In this document: piece after piece, positions 31,577 through 39,604 of the stretch | How positions within the stretch are numbered: position 1 is the first letter of the stretch | Layout: each line of letters starts with the position of its first letter | IMG/VR virus record: IMGVR_UViG_3300009184_000083 | Coordinates: 1 to 41,658 of that record | Source: a virus | Length of the DNA stretch: 41,658 nt | Direction: 5' to 3' (one strand) | Position numbers and translations under genes: made by a program | Notes under the pieces: generated by a model | The model's database searches: none | The model's input: the letters and a program-made list of their open reading frames with translations, nothing else | Told to the model about the DNA's origin: nothing

Positions 31577-31677
31577 TTTGAAAAGCTTATCTGTGTAATC
31601 TGTTAACCAGTTTACCCAGTTGGGTCCAGGCGCAGACTGGTGTTTGACGCCGTACAAGGAAGGATCCTTATTGGCCG

Positions 31678-32544
31678 ATGCGACGAGTACCGTTTGGTTT
31701 TAGCTACAGCAACGGACGGATACAGCGCTGCGAATCCAACTGGCGCCAGGCAAGGCTGTTGGTTGAATTGGCAATTCAGTCCGAACTCACGTATTCAGCA
31801 ATTACCAGGGCTTTGCCGATTGCATTTCCTTGGATACCGACACGAAAAGGGTTCAGCAGATGGATTACGAACCCAACCCTTCGGGGTGGCAACGGGCATC
31901 GAGTCCCTCGCTCGCTTCAATGGGCCACGGTTGAATGGGGCCATGGCCCGTGCCTGATCTCACAATCAGAATGGCGAATTCTCAAGCGGTTGCTCTACAT
32001 CCGCGGCCATCAGCCACGCCGGGATGAATGCCGCCTTTTCAGTCGGCTGATTGTGTGCAGCGGCTGCTCAAGCCAGTTCCGCTGGGACAGCCGGGCGAGC
32101 AACTACAAATGCAGTCGGGTCGGCTGCCCGTGCCATGGGGCCCAGCTGGAAGAGGAGGCGTTGCGCACGGCAACGATCGCCGCGCTGACCCGTCGAGCGG
32201 CCCCTCGCATGGCACGGCTGGCCAAGGAATGGGCTGTGCAGCAAGCCGAGAGCGACTGCTACAAGCTGCAGGAGTGCCGAGATCAGCTAGCCCGGCTGGA
32301 GGCCCTGCAAACCGAGGGGGTTAATGCCCTGGGGGTGGCGATCTGCCAACTGCGTGATCAGATTGTTGCCTTGACGCCCAGCGCCTCCAGCGATGCGTCG
32401 ACGGTTTACGACTGCCTGCTGCGGGATCCGGCCACCTTGGCAGCTTGCAGCGACGATGCCCTACGCAAGATTCTGCTGGAATTCTCCGTTGAAATCCATT
32501 ATGTGGGCAAAGGGTTCCGCGTCAGCATCGGGCTCCTCGATTGA
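31678..32544 (+). CDS. Large serine recombinase C-terminal part without catalytic domain
   Basis: 288 residues. It starts at the recombinase domain: MRRVPFGFSYSNGRIQRCES, ARLLVELAIQSELTYSAITR, KGFSRWITNPTLRGG, then a zinc ribbon VCSGCSSQFRWDSRASNYKC with GCPCHG, and a coiled coil (ECRDQLARLEALQTEG), as in XisF-like large serine recombinases of cyanobacteria. The usual 120-150 residue resolvase domain with the catalytic Ser is absent, and the frame is closed by a stop at 31645-31647, only ten codons upstream. It could be a relic or a DNA-binding protein kept for regulation. The phage already has a tyrosine integrase. Confidence 0.75.
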   Translation: MRRVPFGFSYSNGRIQRCESNWRQARLLVELAIQSELTYSAITRALPIAFPWIPTRKGFSRWITNPTLRGGNGHRVPRSLQWATVEWGHGPCLISQSEWRILKRLLYIRGHQPRRDECRLFSRLIVCSGCSSQFRWDSRASNYKCSRVGCPCHGAQLEEEALRTATIAALTRRAAPRMARLAKEWAVQQAESDCYKLQECRDQLARLEALQTEGVNALGVAICQLRDQIVALTPSASSDASTVYDCLLRDPATLAACSDDALRKILLEFSVEIHYVGKGFRVSIGLLD

Positions 32545-32649
32545 TTGGCGGTGCAGCTGCCGCTGGGATGCCAGGAACAATGCCTGCCCTGCCGTCAGAA
32601 TCGGTGGGATGATGGGTTCGGGCCGTTTGTAGGGCATCCAATTTTGTAA

Positions 32650-33396
32650 TCAGTAGATCCACTCAGCCGCAGGCCTACGGCCACCGCCGGGTGCAAATCC
32701 CCCACCATTGCGGGTGTCGAAGTGGAGAAAGCCCCTATCTCGGCCATCGCCCAGGCCGCCCGTCCAGCGAACGCGAGCCCATTGGTATAACTCCTCCAAG
32801 CTGCGGCCGATGGGGTAGATGTCAAATGCGTTGCCGGGGATGTGGTGACTGTTCCGAACCCCTCCAACTTCAGCGTTGATAGGCTCAGGTCGGTAGAAGC
32901 TCGTCACGCCCAGCGGTGTCCCCCAGGCAAGCCTGAGGGGCTCAAAGCCTTTGCGTGCAGTGTGGATGATGCGGGGGATGTCCCCGCTGGAGGGTGATGG
33001 CCGCCGACGGGGATCGAACTGCAGCACCTCACCAACGCTGAGATGAGTCGATACCGCTGCGCCCATGTCGCGCCAATCAATCAAGCCGCTGACGATGGGG
33101 CTGGTGGGAGGCACTGAGAAACCTCTCCAGTGGGGCTGCCAGATCACCCAGGTGCCGCCGCCTTCGGCAAGATCCACCTCCACATGGGCCGTGCGGGGGA
33201 TTTCACGTACGGCCACCAAACCGTGAATGGCTCCTGCCTTCACTGGCTTCATTAGGTCTGAGCTGAGGTCACTCGCTGGGATTGGCTTCTTCTTGAGCCA
33301 GGAATCCTGTAGAGCAGTGATGGTGAGGATGGTTTTGACCGCTTCAGGCTTCTTGTCGGCAATCGGTCCAGTCATCGTGATGCAAAGACTGTCCAT
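32650..33396 (-). CDS. Endolysin-like peptidase M15 family protein
   Basis: 248 residues. The C-terminal about 100 residues carry the M15 zinc site: GVTSFYRPEPINAEVGG, SHHIPGNAFDIYPIG (His near 185, Asp 192) and DRGFLHFDTRNGG (His 225, Asp 227). Enzymes of this type cut peptidoglycan peptides. The N-terminal 130 residues (IHGLVAVREIPRTAHVEVDL, WVIWQPHWRGFSV) are a separate beta-rich region that may bind cell wall. No signal peptide is seen, so a holin should be needed, but no convincing holin is in this window. Its location in the recombination-gene region, away from the tail, is unusual. Confidence 0.75.
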   Translation of the reverse strand: MDSLCITMTGPIADKKPEAVKTILTITALQDSWLKKKPIPASDLSSDLMKPVKAGAIHGLVAVREIPRTAHVEVDLAEGGGTWVIWQPHWRGFSVPPTSPIVSGLIDWRDMGAAVSTHLSVGEVLQFDPRRRPSPSSGDIPRIIHTARKGFEPLRLAWGTPLGVTSFYRPEPINAEVGGVRNSHHIPGNAFDIYPIGRSLEELYQWARVRWTGGLGDGRDRGFLHFDTRNGGGFAPGGGRRPAAEWIY

Positions 33397-33408
33397 CCAT
33401 TCTACCGA

Positions 33409-33990
33409 TTACTGCAGCGAGAATCGTTCAGTCACAATGGTGTCGCCTTGTCGGTTGAACTCTTCCACAAAAACGATGGCATCAAGTCTGTCTCGATAAA
33501 CAATTGCAGTTGGTTGAAACACTCTGGCAGGGTCGTCGTAGTGGAAGGTGCGGCGGCACCAACCATTTGCTGTGAAATGGGAGACCGGTGTGGCGATCAA
33601 CGCTTCATCCTGTCTGCACGAATTCGCCAAGGGTGCTCGTATTATCAGGCTTCCGACTGAGAATCGAAAGGTGGGAGGTTTAGCGGGACAGCTGACGCCA
33701 CCCGACGGCAAGATCAATTGCTTGTAGATCGATCCTGGCCCGTCAGGCACATCGGATAACTCCAAGTAATGAACAATACATGGATATGATTCCGCCAAAC
33801 CAATGGTAACAGGCCATATGTTGTAAGTCTCGGTAGTCACTATGTGGCCAACCTTGGCTTTTACTGGTTCACAAAATGTCCCAGGCGGCAGGAATTTCCT
33901 TGGCTGACCAGTCTGCAGCTCAACAATCGCACTGGAATCCAGGGTTTTGCCCCAAAGAGAAAGCCAGAAGCCTTGCAATTCAATAGCCAT
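33409..33990 (-). CDS. Hypothetical protein
   Basis: 193 residues, 12 bases upstream of the endolysin gene on the same strand. Mostly beta strands (TYNIWPVTIGLAESYPCIVH, PTFRFSVGSLIIRAPLAN, TAIVYRDRLDAIVFVEEFNR). Lower GC than the late genes. I see no motif; co-transcription with the endolysin is likely from spacing, but does not prove a lysis role. Confidence 0.5.
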   Translation of the reverse strand: MAIELQGFWLSLWGKTLDSSAIVELQTGQPRKFLPPGTFCEPVKAKVGHIVTTETYNIWPVTIGLAESYPCIVHYLELSDVPDGPGSIYKQLILPSGGVSCPAKPPTFRFSVGSLIIRAPLANSCRQDEALIATPVSHFTANGWCRRTFHYDDPARVFQPTAIVYRDRLDAIVFVEEFNRQGDTIVTERFSLQ

Positions 33991-34012
33991 CAGCCTTGCA
34001 TCATGACATTTT

Positions 34013-34291
34013 TTACGGACTGCTCGATCGCGATGTTGCGCATAGGACCAGTGTCCTATAGGTTACTTTTGTGGCTGGGTTGGGCCAGTGCATAGATTTC
34101 ATAGAGCCTGTAATGGCCACCAATGATTCCTTTTTGATGCTTGCCATCAGTTTTTTGTGCCCCTTGACGGAAACCTTGAACCAGATTGGCCTTGGATCTT
34201 GATTGTCGAAGGAAGCAAGCTCCATTCGCGTAATTTCTCCGTCTATTTCCGGTTCGCGAGTGACCTTGCCAATGGCTTGAATTGTGTTCAT
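34013..34291 (-). CDS. Single-stranded DNA-binding (SSB-like) OB-fold protein
   Basis: 92 residues. The sequence follows the SSB pattern: NTIQAIGKVTREPEIDGEIT, MELASFDNQDPRPIWFKVSV, KGHKKLMASIKKESLVAITG, then a W-containing strand. There is no acidic C-terminal tip of the DDDIPF type. It would coat ssDNA during replication or recombination and lies near the ERF gene, a typical pairing in phage annealing modules. The C-terminus is Ser-rich and short. Confidence 0.65.
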   Translation of the reverse strand: MNTIQAIGKVTREPEIDGEITRMELASFDNQDPRPIWFKVSVKGHKKLMASIKKESLVAITGSMKSMHWPNPATKVTYRTLVLCATSRSSSP

Positions 34292-34451
34292 GGGAAAAGA
34301 TAAAATAGGAATCAGGCTTTGTTGCCCAGGTCGTGAGCAGATCGGTCGTGCTCGATGGCCTTGTCAGGGTCAGAAGTGCGCCAATCAGGCCACGAGCGGC
34401 CTTCGTTCTTGATTTGCGGGGATGGGTTTTTGGATTAGTTGTAAGTTTGCT
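34292..34451. other. Intergenic region with open but startless frame
   Basis: 160 bases between minus-strand genes. A minus-strand frame reading EGRSWPDWRTSDPDKAIEHD looks protein-like but has no ATG, GTG or TTG after the preceding stop. It may be the remnant of a small gene. No other feature seen. Confidence 0.3.
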
Positions 34452-34931
34452 TCAGGAATTTTTAGATTTAGTCAAAGCTGCTTTTAGCTTACTGTTCTTC
34501 TTCTTGACATCTTCAATGGCTTCTTGAAGTTCTTCTATGCGAAGCTGCGCTTTCTTGTACGGCATGAGGCTTACGATGTGGGCCTGGGCCCAAACAAGGC
34601 AAGCTATGGGCAGGGTTTCCAGGCTCAAGCTTTTTTCTGGCAACAGAAGCATTGCTTCTGTGTGTTCCAACAAAGTCGCCGTTTCATCCCAAGTAAGGCT
34701 TCGGCATTTCGTGTCAACCTCGCTCCATTCGCCGTACATGCCGTGCATGCCGGCTGACCATTCCTCAGGCCGGTGCAAGCAAACCAGGGTGCCATTGGCA
34801 CGCAGGCCTAGGGTGCCACATCGGGCAATCAAAAGCAGGGGCGCCAGATTGCTCTGTTTAGGAGGGATGAGATAACCGGCGTCTTCATGAAAGAAGACAT
34901 CAGGCTCAGCTGTTCGAACAATTCGTGACAT
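34452..34931 (-). CDS. Hypothetical protein with C-terminal coiled coil
   Basis: 159 residues. A mixed N-terminal part (FFHEDAGYLIPPKQSNLAPL, LIARCGTLGLRANGTLVCLH) is followed by a helix and a Lys-rich coiled coil (IEELQEAIEDVKKKNSKLKA). It sits between the ERF and SSB genes, so a role in DNA metabolism is plausible but unproven. A 25-codon ORF ends five bases upstream. Confidence 0.5.
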   Translation of the reverse strand: MSRIVRTAEPDVFFHEDAGYLIPPKQSNLAPLLLIARCGTLGLRANGTLVCLHRPEEWSAGMHGMYGEWSEVDTKCRSLTWDETATLLEHTEAMLLLPEKSLSLETLPIACLVWAQAHIVSLMPYKKAQLRIEELQEAIEDVKKKNSKLKAALTKSKNS

Positions 34932-34936
34932 AGTCT

Positions 34937-35014
34937 TTAGATGCTTTGGTTGGAGGATAAATCAAATGGACTTGCAATTGGTTGCGCACCATCGTTTGAA
35001 ATGTCTCGCGCCAT
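34937..35014 (-). CDS. Very small ORF, tentative
   Basis: 25 codons from ATG 35012-35014 (MARDISNDGAQPIASPFDLS...). It ends five bases before the next start, which suits translational coupling, and reads as a protein-like peptide. It may be a small protein, a leader peptide or chance. Confidence 0.25.
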   Translation of the reverse strand: MARDISNDGAQPIASPFDLSSNQSI

Positions 35015-35105
35015 TGAGGATCATGGGTTGAGAAACTCAAACAACGCCATTGAGAATTGACTCGCTAGCGCAATAGCAAAAAGGATGGCTTGATGGCAAG
35101 GGTCA

Positions 35106-36008
35106 TCATGCGGGCACATAGCCGGCCGTTGCTGTGGTTGGGATCGGTGCTTCCGCTTGCCCAGGCTCCGCCCCTACGGCAGCAGGTTTGGAAGTTGGGA
35201 TGCGCTTTATGTTCGCTTCAGGCAATGGCGGTGGTTTTTCTCCCAGTCTGGGTGAGGAGCCCGAACTCGCACCCACAGTTCGAATTGATCGGCCGCGGCC
35301 ATTTGCCTGGCCTTCTGGCTGGCGCGGATTGCCATCATCATCGGTGTCGCTTGGCATGATGCCTAAGACCGAAAGGAGTCCTAGTCGCCTTGCCGAAGTG
35401 TTAGCCACTGACCACACTTGCATAGGACTAAGTAATTTATTTTCCCTCGTCAAAAGTGGCACGTCTGAGTAAATAAAACCACCGCCCTTATGTAACAAAT
35501 AAGTTCTAATGACACTATAATCTGAAAGAACAACTTCTCGATGAAAATGCGCTAGCCCAACTTCTCCTGCTGTCCGTGCCAGCGAGGAAATTTCTCCTGG
35601 TGTCGCGTAAGAATAACTTACATCTTTCCCCCCTCCTCCTCCTTCATTGTGCTCTTTGGTTTTGAAACTGGCCCGGGCTGATTTCTCAACCTCAGGGGCA
35701 CCGCATTGCCACTGCGCCAAGGCCTCAAACAGCAGGATTAGCTGCTCAACTGAAGGCCTGTAACCCATCACCACGTCAACAGCCGCGGCCTGCTGTTGAG
35801 TTTGTAGTGCTGCCTGATGAGAAGCGAGGTCAGCAGCAATCAGGTCTTGTTTTTCTTGTAGGCCTCTGAAACCTTCCTGGGCAGATAAGGCCCATTCGCC
35901 TAATCTTGCGAGCTTTTTTTCAAGAACTTGTAAGCGAAGGTTTTCCGGTTGATGAGCCGGTTTTTCATCCGTGAGCGTGGGCTCGGTGCCCTGCTGGGGA
36001 ACATCCAC
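35106..36008 (-). CDS. ERF-family ssDNA annealing recombinase
   Basis: 300 residues. An N-terminal coiled coil (about 20-75) precedes the ERF core at about 80-235: VEQLILLFEALAQWQCG, YSYATPGEISSLARTAGEVG, AHFHREVVLSDYSVIRTYLL, then a strongly conserved GLLSVLGIMPSDTDDDGN. The C-terminus (about 240-300) is disordered and Pro/Ser-rich. ERF proteins anneal complementary ssDNA and recircularise phage genomes with SSB help; the SSB-like gene is 0.8 kb downstream in the same strand. Site C lies 40 bases upstream of the start. Confidence 0.75.
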   Translation of the reverse strand: MDVPQQGTEPTLTDEKPAHQPENLRLQVLEKKLARLGEWALSAQEGFRGLQEKQDLIAADLASHQAALQTQQQAAAVDVVMGYRPSVEQLILLFEALAQWQCGAPEVEKSARASFKTKEHNEGGGGGKDVSYSYATPGEISSLARTAGEVGLAHFHREVVLSDYSVIRTYLLHKGGGFIYSDVPLLTRENKLLSPMQVWSVANTSARRLGLLSVLGIMPSDTDDDGNPRQPEGQANGRGRSIRTVGASSGSSPRLGEKPPPLPEANIKRIPTSKPAAVGAEPGQAEAPIPTTATAGYVPA

Positions 36009-36047
36009 AAATCAGTATGGTGGGCTGGACAGCCAAAGGATAGCACC

Positions 36048-36065
36048 CATCCAAGATCCTGTATG
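36048..36065. promoter_or_regulatory. Palindromic operator/promoter-like site C
   Basis: CATCCAAGATCCTGTATG, identical to site A. It lies between the ERF gene (minus, start 36008) and the plus-strand ORF whose first ATG (36063-36065) is the end of the site itself. Confidence 0.6.
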
Positions 36066-36323
36066 CCAATGCCCATTGCTTTGCCCGTGACGGTTCCAGC
36101 GCTGATTTTTGCGGTTACAGGTTCGGATCTGACATGTGAGACCAGCTCGGCAGAGGCTGCCGACAAGATTTGGCGGGCTCGGTCGCAATGGTTGCTGCTC
36201 TGGCCTGTGGACCGGCTGGTGTTGCGCTGGCGGTGCCCGGAGAGCAATGAGCAGGTGGAGCTGGCGTACGAACGTGGGAGCGATGGGACCGCCGCGGCCC
36301 CGTCAGCCCTGCCCCTGGGTTGA
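36063..36323 (+). CDS. Small hypothetical protein
   Basis: 86 residues from ATG 36063, which lies inside site C; ATG 36069 is an alternative in the same frame. Beta-like start (PIALPVTVPALIFAVTGSDL), then WRARSQWLLLWPVDRLVLRW and a variable end that overlaps the convergent gene by 21 bases. If the ATG in the palindrome is used, a protein bound there would block translation initiation region transcription. Reality of the gene is only moderately supported. Confidence 0.45.
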   Translation: MPMPIALPVTVPALIFAVTGSDLTCETSSAEAADKIWRARSQWLLLWPVDRLVLRWRCPESNEQVELAYERGSDGTAAAPSALPLG

Positions 36324-37226
36324 TGCCTGGGATTCCTCCAGTGCTGGTGCAGCGGTTGCTGAGGCATCGCTGAGCTGCGGCCGATTGCGGCTGGCCAGGC
36401 GGACCAGGGCTATGGCGACGGCGGCCTCCTCGTCGCGCACCTGATCCGCTGACCAGACACCAAGGCCAAGGGCGACCTCGCGGATGCGGGCCAGTCGCTC
36501 AGGGTTTGATGTGGGGTAACAGGAGAGGAACTGGCTCCAGTCGTCGATCAGATCAAGTTTGCAGGCCTGAATGCCTTCGCGAATTTTCTTGGCTACGGCT
36601 GCGCTAATGGATCGAGCTTCCTGATCGCTCACCACCGGTTCGACGATTTCAGGGGCCACGTTGCCCAAGTAGACGCTGAAAAATTCCTCAGCGCCGTAGA
36701 GGCCCTGCTCGTCGGTGATCGTTACAGCGTTGGTGATGTGCCGAGCCAACACCTCTGATTTGGGTGCTGGCAGTTTGCCGGTCTGGACGGCCTCGATGTA
36801 TTTGTTGAGCAGCCCGTAGCTGTCAAAAATCACCGGCGAAACCTGCTTGACCCGTTGGAGCTGAAGGTTGTTGATCTGGGAGGCAAAAATCCTGCGCACA
36901 GTGGCGACCCGTTCCCAGTCTTCTGATCCCTGTTCCTGATTCAGCTTGGGGATGGTGCTGTTGATGCCAATGCCATCCCTCTTGGCGCGCCAGACGTGGC
37001 CATTGGCGATAGCAAGATCATCCTTGGCATAAGGGCCCTTCCCCATGCCGGGGATGCCGTTCGCCTCCAGGGCGATGACAGCGGCTTCGGCCAGGTCGGC
37101 CATGGCGGCATAACTCCAGCCCGATCGCGCCATCCAGCTGCGAGTCAAAGCGGCGAAGGTCTCTTGCCCGCGAGCAAAGCGCTGCAGTTCTGGCGGGGTG
37201 GCTTGGGGCAATGACCGTGTCCGCAT
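36303..37226 (-). CDS. Hypothetical protein of the lysogeny/replication border
   Basis: 307 residues. The N-terminal region is helical (FAALTRSWMARSGWSYAAMA, DLAEAAVIALEANGIPGMGK), then a larger mixed region (RRIFASQINNLQLQRVKQVS, KIREGIQACKLDLIDDWSQF) and a Ser/Ala/Gln-rich C-terminus. It is divergent from the replication gene, where many temperate phages place a repressor, but no clear HTH is visible, so this remains an idea only. It is the largest unassigned protein in the right half of the window. Confidence 0.5.
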   Translation of the reverse strand: MRTRSLPQATPPELQRFARGQETFAALTRSWMARSGWSYAAMADLAEAAVIALEANGIPGMGKGPYAKDDLAIANGHVWRAKRDGIGINSTIPKLNQEQGSEDWERVATVRRIFASQINNLQLQRVKQVSPVIFDSYGLLNKYIEAVQTGKLPAPKSEVLARHITNAVTITDEQGLYGAEEFFSVYLGNVAPEIVEPVVSDQEARSISAAVAKKIREGIQACKLDLIDDWSQFLSCYPTSNPERLARIREVALGLGVWSADQVRDEEAAVAIALVRLASRNRPQLSDASATAAPALEESQASTQGQG

Positions 37227-37334
37227 GGAGAAGGGGGCTCTTGCATTCTGCCCGATTCCCGCCCATCAGTTGTTCGAGACGCCAGCAAGCCCCTATCCTG
37301 TTTCGTGGATGGCCTATGTCTGCATCCACAAAGA

Positions 37335-37357
37335 AACCCCGGGGCCGAACCGGGGTT
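37335..37357 (-). terminator. GC-rich hairpin, possible terminator or attenuator
   Basis: AACCCCGG (37335-37342) pairs perfectly with CCGGGGTT (37350-37357), loop of seven. On the minus strand it is followed by TTTCTTTG, giving a weak U-tract; on the plus strand there is none. It sits in the 231-base divergent region upstream of both the 307-residue gene and the replication gene. Confidence 0.45.
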
Positions 37358-37457
37358 CTATGCAGAACGTGTGCTTACAGCCGCTCCCCAGCGATCCGTA
37401 AGGCGTCGAGCCCAGTCAGGCCAGGCCCTCTTCCATCACATTCAACATCTGAATTCT

Positions 37458-38657
37458 ATGCCATCACAGCCAGATCAGTCAACCCTTAAGCGTACTGATT
37501 TTGTCATTGTCCCTAAGCAGTTGCTGCGGGATTGCAGAGACCGGAAGAACCATTTGTTCGTCTACGCATGGCTTTGGGATCATGCCGGCACCGACGACAA
37601 GGCCTACCCGTCGATTGAAACCCAAAGCGTGGAATGCGGCATGAAGGCTGATGACGTGCGTCAAGCCCATCGATGGCTTGAAGCCGGGGGCTGGGTCACC
37701 AGTGTTCAACGGCCTGGTTTCACGACCGTTTTTCATGTGCGCTCCGAGCCGGCATTATCTGTCAAAACCTTAATGAACACTGGGGAAGAGCCTCGTCAAA
37801 AAAGTGGCCCATCCCCTGGCAGGGGAACTCCCCCGAAAGGGGTATCCCCCAGACGGGGGGTTCCCCCAAATGGGGGATACCCCAAAAGGGGTGAGGTACC
37901 CCTACCCCAACCGGGGGAGGGGACCCCTCCCCCAAATGGGGGATACAAACAAGAAGTACTTAACAAGAAGAAAGAAGAACAGCCTTTAGAACCCCCTGTA
38001 TCCCCCACTGCGCTGCGCGCACCGGGGGACGAACCCGCCAGCGTGGTCGAGGTGACGGAGGTGATCAGCCTTAATCCGGTTGAACCGACCCCGACGGATG
38101 CTTCCGGTGACCCGGCACCGGTGGCCGCGGCCACCAGCCCAATCACCGCCGAACTCGTTGTCGCAGCTGAAGCGGCAAGCAAACCCAAAGCCCAACCGAA
38201 GGCCGCGGCCACCGCCAAAAGCCGCTCGGCGCAGTCTTTCCCCTTGCCGGGCGATACCCCGGAGTTGGAGCCCTATCTGCTGACTCTGCTGGCGTACTGG
38301 TGGGAGCGCCGCTGCCGCGAATATCCCCGGGCCGATCGGCTGCAGTTGGGAAACCGGACCTTGAACGCGATTCGCCTGGCGGTCGAACACGGCGTGCTGG
38401 AGGGCTACCTCGAACAGGCAGTCGAAGCCGGCTGGCAGTCCCTGGGCCACGAGGGGCACCGCCGGGTGATTGCAGGCTTGGCGGTGGCAGCGACAACAAG
38501 CGATTTTCCGCTTGCCCTCGCCCATACAGAATCCAGGATGCTAGGATCCGGCAAACCGAATTTTGACCCTTCCGACCTGCGCCAGCAGAAGCGGGATGCG
38601 ATGAATCGGGGGATCAACCTCGAGGTACGGAGGGCCCATGACGATCAGTTCCGATGA
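37458..38657 (+). CDS. Helix-turn-helix replication protein with internal palindrome cluster
   Basis: 399 residues from ATG 37458; the longer frame starts in the intergenic hairpin region and is rejected. Residues about 10-100 form a winged-helix region (FVIVPKQLLRDCRDRKNHLF, YAWLWDHAGTDDKAYPSIET, VRQAHRWLEAGGWVTSVQRP), as in phage replication initiators. Residues about 118-163 are Pro/Gly/Arg low-complexity encoded by short palindromes, then Lys/Glu and Ala/Pro linkers, and a C-terminal helical domain (about 270-380: EPYLLTLLAYWWERRCREYP). The palindromes inside the gene resemble the origin arrangement of lambda O. It likely opens the origin and loads a host helicase. Confidence 0.65.
   Translation: MPSQPDQSTLKRTDFVIVPKQLLRDCRDRKNHLFVYAWLWDHAGTDDKAYPSIETQSVECGMKADDVRQAHRWLEAGGWVTSVQRPGFTTVFHVRSEPALSVKTLMNTGEEPRQKSGPSPGRGTPPKGVSPRRGVPPNGGYPKRGEVPLPQPGEGTPPPNGGYKQEVLNKKKEEQPLEPPVSPTALRAPGDEPASVVEVTEVISLNPVEPTPTDASGDPAPVAAATSPITAELVVAAEAASKPKAQPKAAATAKSRSAQSFPLPGDTPELEPYLLTLLAYWWERRCREYPRADRLQLGNRTLNAIRLAVEHGVLEGYLEQAVEAGWQSLGHEGHRRVIAGLAVAATTSDFPLALAHTESRMLGSGKPNFDPSDLRQQKRDAMNRGINLEVRRAHDDQFR
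37813..37942. repeat. Cluster of short G/C palindromes inside the replication gene (candidate origin)
   Basis: Seven units of C4-5, N3-5, G4-5 lie nearly end to end: 37813-37825, 37830-37842, 37846-37860, 37863-37876, 37880-37891, 37899-37922 and 37929-37942. The 18-base CCCCCAAATGGGGGATAC occurs exactly twice (37863-37880 and 37929-37946). They could be iterons bound by the replication protein, or only a low-complexity coding insertion. Confidence 0.6.
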
Positions 38658-39144
38658 CCTGTTTGACGTGCTGGAAAGCCTTTCGTCCCTCCAGCGCTTT
38701 GCCAAAAAGCTCACTGGCGATGATCACACGTTTGCATTTTTGACCTTTCCGCAGCAGGCGCGGCAGGAGCTGAACAAGGGTCATTTGATTTTTGCGGCAC
38801 AACAGCTGTTGTTGGATCCTGAGCCCGTGCCAGACATGGCTTTGCACATGGCCTTGCTTCGGTATCTCTATCCCTGCCAGGGCATTTCCCCGTGTGTGGG
38901 TCGCGGGCTGCGGAGTGATCTGCCCCAGCGGCTGGCCGCTGCGGGGACTTTCACCCCTCTACAGCCGGTGCCTGCGGAGCACCGGGCTTTTGCCCTGCCT
39001 CCTGCCCAGGCGATCCAGCCGCCACCGAAGACCAGGGCCGAGCGCATCGAGTCCCTGTTGGCCCTGGCCGCGGCTACTGGCGTGGTCAATCCGCTTGATC
39101 CCGCAATGGCCGCGGCCCCTGAACCCCAGCTGGCTGAAGCGTGA
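38638..39144 (+). CDS. Hypothetical protein downstream of the replication gene
   Basis: 168 residues, starting inside the last 20 bases of the replication gene. The N-terminal half is helical (DLFDVLESLSSLQRFAKKLT, FPQQARQELNKGHLIFAAQQ), and the C-terminal half has Pro-rich and Ala-rich helices. Overlaps suggest co-translation with replication genes, but no helicase-loader (AAA+) motif is present. No family recognised. Confidence 0.5.
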   Translation: MTISSDDLFDVLESLSSLQRFAKKLTGDDHTFAFLTFPQQARQELNKGHLIFAAQQLLLDPEPVPDMALHMALLRYLYPCQGISPCVGRGLRSDLPQRLAAAGTFTPLQPVPAEHRAFALPPAQAIQPPPKTRAERIESLLALAAATGVVNPLDPAMAAAPEPQLAEA

Positions 39145-39527
39145 TGAAATCACCCAAGACCATGGATGATCTGGTCGCTTCAGAGGCCACAGTTGACATC
39201 TCCGCAGTCTCCGTTGGCGAGGGAGTGGTTACGCGCTCTCGGCTTGAGAGGGGCGTTACGAACTGGGGCCAGCGAGCGGCTATGGCTGTTTTGGATGGGT
39301 ACTGGACCCTGGAGCAGCTTGATCTATGCCATCAACCCGGCACCGGAGCCCAATGCTCGCGTTGTGCAGCCAATGCCTGGCGATCGCGCCAAGGGCTGCC
39401 CCTAATTAAGCATTGCAATTCCGCCCGCGAGTGGATTGCAGCGCACCCCGAGCAATGGGAAGCGCTGCTGCGAGCAAAGCTCTGCGATGAGATTGCGACA
39501 CCCGATCTCCCCCCCGGCAGTCGGTGA
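39144..39527 (+). CDS. Hypothetical protein with Cys-rich centre
   Basis: 127 residues from ATG 39144, overlapping the previous stop; GTG 39141 gives one extra residue. The centre DLCHQPGTGAQCSRCAANAW contains three Cys and a His that could bind zinc, followed by helical REWIAAHPEQWEALLRAKLC. No known family is recognised. It is the third gene of the replication-side operon. Confidence 0.5.
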   Translation: MKSPKTMDDLVASEATVDISAVSVGEGVVTRSRLERGVTNWGQRAAMAVLDGYWTLEQLDLCHQPGTGAQCSRCAANAWRSRQGLPLIKHCNSAREWIAAHPEQWEALLRAKLCDEIATPDLPPGSR

Positions 39528-39604
39528 AGGTTTTGGTTAGCTCCGCTTCCATCATCCACGCCTGACAACCCGCAACTTTTTCCCCACATTCGACTTTTTC
39601 CATT

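Noticed and set aside
34330-34440. Minus-strand frame reading EGRSWPDWRTSDPDKAIEHD
   Set aside because: Protein-like, but there is no usable start codon after the preceding stop; noted as an intergenic remnant only.
37813-37942. CRISPR-like array
   Set aside because: Units are 12-24 bases, nearly contiguous, coding, and without unique 30-base spacers.
38523-38540. CATACAGAATCCAGGATG as a fourth operator site
   Set aside because: Only about 14 of 18 bases match, it is inside the replication coding sequence and not between divergent genes.
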